From contig JAILQQ010000153.1 in NCBI GenBank assembly GCA_024698885.1, positions 1 to 55,045 on the forward strand: a stretch of DNA of 55,045 nt, given 5' to 3'. A program made the translations under genes and the position numbers. Below the pieces are notes generated by a model that ran no database searches, was not told where the DNA came from, and saw only the letters and a program-made list of their open reading frames with translations. Origin of the DNA: Lachnospiraceae bacterium (lineage in GTDB: Bacteria > Bacillota > Clostridia > Lachnospirales > Lachnospiraceae). This document shows positions 52,017 to 55,045 of this stretch, piece by piece (position 1 is the stretch's first letter; each line of letters opens with the position of its first letter).

Positions 52017-53479
52017 AACGCTCCATTAAAAAGCAGTTTACGATCATCTTTGGCGCTGTCATTGCGGGGACGTTAGTACTGTTCTGGATTGTTAATATCC
52101 TCTTCCTCGGAACCTTTTACATGCACCGCAAGGAGAGCGTTCTGGAAACGGCTTTCTACCGGATCGACAGCCAGTCAAGCTTCGGGGATATGGCCTCCGA
52201 GGAATTCGACCGGGAATTCCGCTCCATTGCCAGTACCTACAATCTGGAGATCATTATTCTCGATACGGATACGAAGACCGTCAAGGCTACCGCCAAGGAC
52301 AACAATCTTTTAGCCACCAGGCTGATTGAATACGTGATCTATGACGCCCCGGACGCCGTGATCATCCGGACGACGGATCAGTACCGGATCCAGCGCTCGA
52401 CGGACAGCCTCGTTCAGCTTGATTATATCGAGCTTTGGGGATTTCTGTCGGACGGGCGCATGACGTTAATTCGTACGCCCATAGAGGGGATGAAGGACAG
52501 CGCGGCCGTTGCCAATACGCTGCTGACCTATGTCGGCGTTTTCGTGATCCTGATCGGCGTTCTGATCGTCCGTTATGCCGCGGACCGCGTGACAAAGCCG
52601 ATTCTGGAGCTGGCGACGATCTCCCGGAGAATGGCGGAGCTTGACTTTGACGCGAAATATGAAAGCGGCGGCGATAATGAGATCGCTCTGCTCGGCGGCA
52701 ATATCAACTATCTCTCGGAAAAGCTGGAGACAACGATCTCTGAGCTTAAGTCCGCGAATAACGAACTGAAACGGGATCTGGAGGAAAAGATCGAGATCGA
52801 CGAGATGCGCAAGGAATTCCTCTCCAACGTTTCGCATGAGCTCAAAACACCGATCGCGCTGATCCAGGGCTATGCCGAGGGCTTAAAGGACAATGTGAAT
52901 ACGGACGAGGAGAGCCGGGATTTTTACTGCGATGTCATTATCGATGAAGCGGCTAAGATGAACCGCCTTGTCATGAGCCTTTTGGAGCTGAACCATCTGG
53001 AAAACAGCATTGAGCGGACGGCCATGGAGCGCTTTGACATCGTCCCGCTCATAAAGAACTGCGCGGACGCGGTCGGGATCCTGTTAAAACAGAACGGTAT
53101 CACGCTGGTCTTTGACCGGAAGGAGCCCTTATATGTCTGGGCCGACGTGTTCAAGACGGAGCAGATCATCAACAATTATCTGTCAAACGCGATCCATTAC
53201 GCCATGGGCGAAAAGCGGGTCGAGATCACGATCGAGGAAAGAGGGGATACGGCCCGCATTCAGGTTTTCAATACCGGGGAACCGATCCCCGCGGATCACC
53301 TTGACAAGCTCTGGACGAAGTTTTATAAGGTTGATAAGGCGCGGACCAGGGAATATGGCGGCAGCGGGATCGGGCTGTCCATTGTCAAGGCGATCATGGA
53401 AAGCTTTAACCAGAGCTACGGCGTGATCAATTACGAGAACGGGGTAGGCTTCTGGTTTGAGCTGGATACAAAGAATTAG
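52013..53479 (+). CDS. Sensor histidine kinase (PhoR/VanS-like)
   Basis: The 488-residue kinase has a first membrane helix (10-35), an extracellular sensor (36-160), a second helix (about 165-187), a HAMP domain, HisKA (H275 in NVSHELKTPIALIQGYAEG) and HATPase with NYLSNAIHYAMG and GSGIGLSIVKAIME. It has no receiver, so it is a classic partner for the OmpR-type regulator at 47723. The ATGA overlap with the aldo/keto reductase shows it belongs to the same transcript. Confidence 0.9.
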   Translation: MKRSIKKQFTIIFGAVIAGTLVLFWIVNILFLGTFYMHRKESVLETAFYRIDSQSSFGDMASEEFDREFRSIASTYNLEIIILDTDTKTVKATAKDNNLLATRLIEYVIYDAPDAVIIRTTDQYRIQRSTDSLVQLDYIELWGFLSDGRMTLIRTPIEGMKDSAAVANTLLTYVGVFVILIGVLIVRYAADRVTKPILELATISRRMAELDFDAKYESGGDNEIALLGGNINYLSEKLETTISELKSANNELKRDLEEKIEIDEMRKEFLSNVSHELKTPIALIQGYAEGLKDNVNTDEESRDFYCDVIIDEAAKMNRLVMSLLELNHLENSIERTAMERFDIVPLIKNCADAVGILLKQNGITLVFDRKEPLYVWADVFKTEQIINNYLSNAIHYAMGEKRVEITIEERGDTARIQVFNTGEPIPADHLDKLWTKFYKVDKARTREYGGSGIGLSIVKAIMESFNQSYGVINYENGVGFWFELDTKN

Positions 53480-53482
53480 TAG

Positions 53483-53604
53483 TGCGCACAATCTGCTGAA
53501 GCAGATTGGCACAGAGGAAATGATTCGGTCAGGAAACCTGACCGAATCGGCATGAACCAAGGTTCATGCCTAAGCGCACAATCTGCTGAAGCAGATTGGC
53601 GCGG
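53483..53604 (+). repeat. Dispersed hairpin element, modules C-A-B-C
   Basis: C at 53490-53507 (AATCTGC/GCAGATT, loop TGAA), A at 53522-53548 (12-bp perfect arms around AAA), B at 53549-53570, C at 53580-53597. It ends with GGCGCGGGAGGAG, the ribosome binding site of the next gene. Compared with 23627, the A stem changes GATCCGG/CCGGATC to GATTCGG/CCGAATC, again paired. Confidence 0.92.
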
Positions 53605-53616
53605 GAGGAGTTTAGT

Positions 53617-54441
53617 ATGCGGAAGCGGATTACGGGAAAAGGCATGGTAAGTATGATCCTTGCGGCTGTTTTTCTGATCGTTCTGTCAGGCTGCGGGAAG
53701 GAGGAGCTGCCTCAGGGGCTTGATCCGGAAACCGAGGCCAGGCAGTTAACGCTCGTGGCGGAATACGCGGCGGGTCTCTTAATGAAGTATGACAAGCATC
53801 ATCTGAACGGTCTGACGATCACGCTGCCGACGGATCCCATCGAGGAGGATCCGATGGATATCACGCCGCCTGAGGAAGAAGAGCCGGCGCCGCCTCCCGG
53901 GGAGGATCCCTCCATCAGCATTTCAAGCGGCGGTGAAGCGGAGTTTTCGGAAGAGGATGTGCCCGAGCCTTCGGAGATGACGGGAGAGGAAACGGCTGAC
54001 GGCAGAACGGAAATGAACGGTTCCATCGCACAAGCGCTCGGGATCCCGGAATTTGATGTCGTGTATACAGGCTATGAGACGGCGTATTCTTACCCGGAAT
54101 CCAGCGTATCGGACAACATGCTGTTTTCGCTGCAGGCCGATCCCGGCAAGGAGCTTCTGATCCTGCATTTTAATCTGACAAATCCGACAGGAACGGATTT
54201 AGAGTGCGATCCCTTGGAGAGCAGCGCAAAGATCCGGCTCTTGATCAACGATACGGAGCGCATCAACCAGCAGATGACGATCCTGTTAAATGATCTGAAA
54301 TCCTTCTCGGAGGTCGTTCCGGCCGGTGCCACAGAGGATACGGTGCTGCTATTCTATCTCAATGAGGGAGAGGCACAGAGCATTGAGAGCATGACGTTAC
54401 TCATCATCACGGATGAGGGGGAGTACCGCTTTGCGCTGTAG
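53617..54441 (+). CDS. Secreted lipoprotein of unknown function
   Basis: The 274-residue protein has a lipobox (LSGC, C26), then ELPQGLDPETEARQLTLVAE near 30 and an acidic Pro-rich linker (75-130). A C-terminal beta-rich domain (about 140-274) contains LLILHFNLTNPTGTDLECDP, which recalls DUF4352/telokin-like domains of exported Firmicute proteins. ATG 53617 follows GGGAGGAG. The next gene overlaps or abuts its end. Confidence 0.72.
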   Translation: MRKRITGKGMVSMILAAVFLIVLSGCGKEELPQGLDPETEARQLTLVAEYAAGLLMKYDKHHLNGLTITLPTDPIEEDPMDITPPEEEEPAPPPGEDPSISISSGGEAEFSEEDVPEPSEMTGEETADGRTEMNGSIAQALGIPEFDVVYTGYETAYSYPESSVSDNMLFSLQADPGKELLILHFNLTNPTGTDLECDPLESSAKIRLLINDTERINQQMTILLNDLKSFSEVVPAGATEDTVLLFYLNEGEAQSIESMTLLIITDEGEYRFAL

Positions 54442-55045
54442 GCGGGAGGCGGGACGCCTTCCTCTGATCCGCGCAGGGCTTAAAAGAGGGCTGCTTGCAG
54501 GTCTTGCGGCTCTTTTTATATGCGGCTGCCTGGCCCGGACTTCGGCCGAAAACATAACGGAAGGATCCGTGGGAAGCGATGGTCCGACTTCTGTTTTTTT
54601 GGCAGACGGTACGTATTATGCTTCGGTCACGCTCTCCGGCGGCTCGGGACGGGCTGCGATCGAAAGCCCGGCAGAGCTTAAGGCAGAAAACGGCAGCCTG
54701 TCCGCAAAGATTGTTTTCAGCAGTCCCTATTATGACTATATGATCGTTGAGGGCGAAAAGCTTCTTCCGGTCAATACGGAGGGAAATTCCGTTTTCTGGA
54801 TTCCGGTGGCAGGCTTTGACCGCGATATCGAGGTGGTCGCCGACACGACCGCCATGAGCGTGCCTCATGAAATATCCTATACCCTCCGGTTTGATTCATC
54901 GACGATAGGGACGAAGTATTTTGAAGAAGAAAGCGTAAAAGAGGCGCCTTCCGGAAACGGGGGAAAAACGGAAGAAGGAAGCGGAGAAGGGGCTGAAACA
55001 GGAGAGCTTTCCTGGAATGAACGGTCCGTGACAGAATGCCTGCCG
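54413..55045 (+). CDS. Exported protein of unknown function, cut by window end
   Basis: The open frame runs to the window edge (at least 211 residues). A hydrophobic export signal (LLAGLAALFICGCLA) is followed by a beta-rich domain with LADGTYYASVTLSGGSGRA, YDYMIVEGEKLLPV and VADTTAMSVPHEISYTLRFD. Domains with this wording occur in exported Clostridia proteins, some beside iron-uptake genes, but I am not sure of that link. Two starts are possible: ATG 54413, overlapping the previous gene by 29 bases, or TTG 54431, which has GGGGGAG 7 bases upstream. A Gly/Glu-rich stretch follows near the cut end. Confidence 0.68.
   Translation, partial: MRGSTALRCRREAGRLPLIRAGLKRGLLAGLAALFICGCLARTSAENITEGSVGSDGPTSVFLADGTYYASVTLSGGSGRAAIESPAELKAENGSLSAKIVFSSPYYDYMIVEGEKLLPVNTEGNSVFWIPVAGFDRDIEVVADTTAMSVPHEISYTLRFDSSTIGTKYFEEESVKEAPSGNGGKTEEGSGEGAETGELSWNERSVTECLP

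Noticed and set aside
1-55045. tRNA, rRNA, integrase, transposase and attachment sites.
   Set aside because: I looked along both strands for cloverleaf-like or conserved rRNA text and for recombinase motifs and saw none; a covariance-model scan would be needed to exclude small RNAs.

Overview
The window reads as chromosomal DNA of a gut-type anaerobic Firmicute, most likely a Lachnospiraceae or related Clostridia member. The reasons are strong GGAGG ribosome binding sites, moderately high GC, lipoprotein-rich secreted proteins, an Rrf2 regulator, family-1 sugar ABC import, many hybrid histidine kinases and HD-GYP proteins, and zinc-ribbon TIR proteins of a type common in that group. No rRNA, tRNA, CRISPR array, transposase or phage gene was seen.

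Layout. (1) 244-6440: a GH120-type beta-xylosidase, a sugar-binding lipoprotein, two ABC permeases and SurE. (2) 6596-17834: a five-gene signalling operon with an HD-GYP membrane protein, a propeller-type hybrid kinase, a two-receiver regulator, a second HD-GYP protein and a PP2C phosphatase; none has a recognisable DNA-binding output. (3) 17932-28609: an SPFH protein with many zinc ribbons plus a membrane partner on the minus strand, then two DUF6273-like proteins interleaved with three paralogous zinc-ribbon/TIR proteins whose C-terminal tails differ. (4) 28826-36759: an Rrf2-controlled ten-gene sulfur operon with MetY-like enzyme, two JAMM peptidases, a MoaD/E1/rhodanese fusion, a family 2A encapsulin shell, a cysteine desulfurase with a long N-terminal extension, a ThiS-like carrier ending GGGR, a ThiF/HesA E1 and a TusA-like protein. 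(5) 36879-47634: housekeeping and envelope genes (CapA-like, LDH, cyclophilin, TrmH-type methyltransferase, DNPH1-like hydrolase, aquaporin) plus another hybrid kinase. (6) 47723-55045: an OmpR-type regulator and a histidine kinase separated by a hybrid kinase and an aldo/keto reductase, then two envelope proteins, the last cut by the window end.

The most exciting system is region 4. Gene content suggests that cysteine sulfur is mobilised by an encapsulated desulfurase, passed to a ubiquitin-like carrier as a thiocarboxylate, used by the MetY-like enzyme to build carrier-bound homocysteine, and released by a JAMM peptidase. This resembles the HcyS/HcyD/HcyF/MetY route described in Wolinella succinogenes, here joined to an encapsulin. 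The operon is rich in ATA codons unlike its neighbours, lacks the dispersed repeat found around it, and is bounded by a terminator and an inverted-repeat block, which suggests an imported module.

The second theme is a dispersed, modular hairpin element (modules A, B and C, plus a rarer D) with about ten full or partial copies outside region 4. Its stems show compensatory base changes between copies and most copies end a few bases before a Shine-Dalgarno sequence. The third theme is the zinc-ribbon/TIR/SPFH cluster, whose function cannot be read from the sequence.
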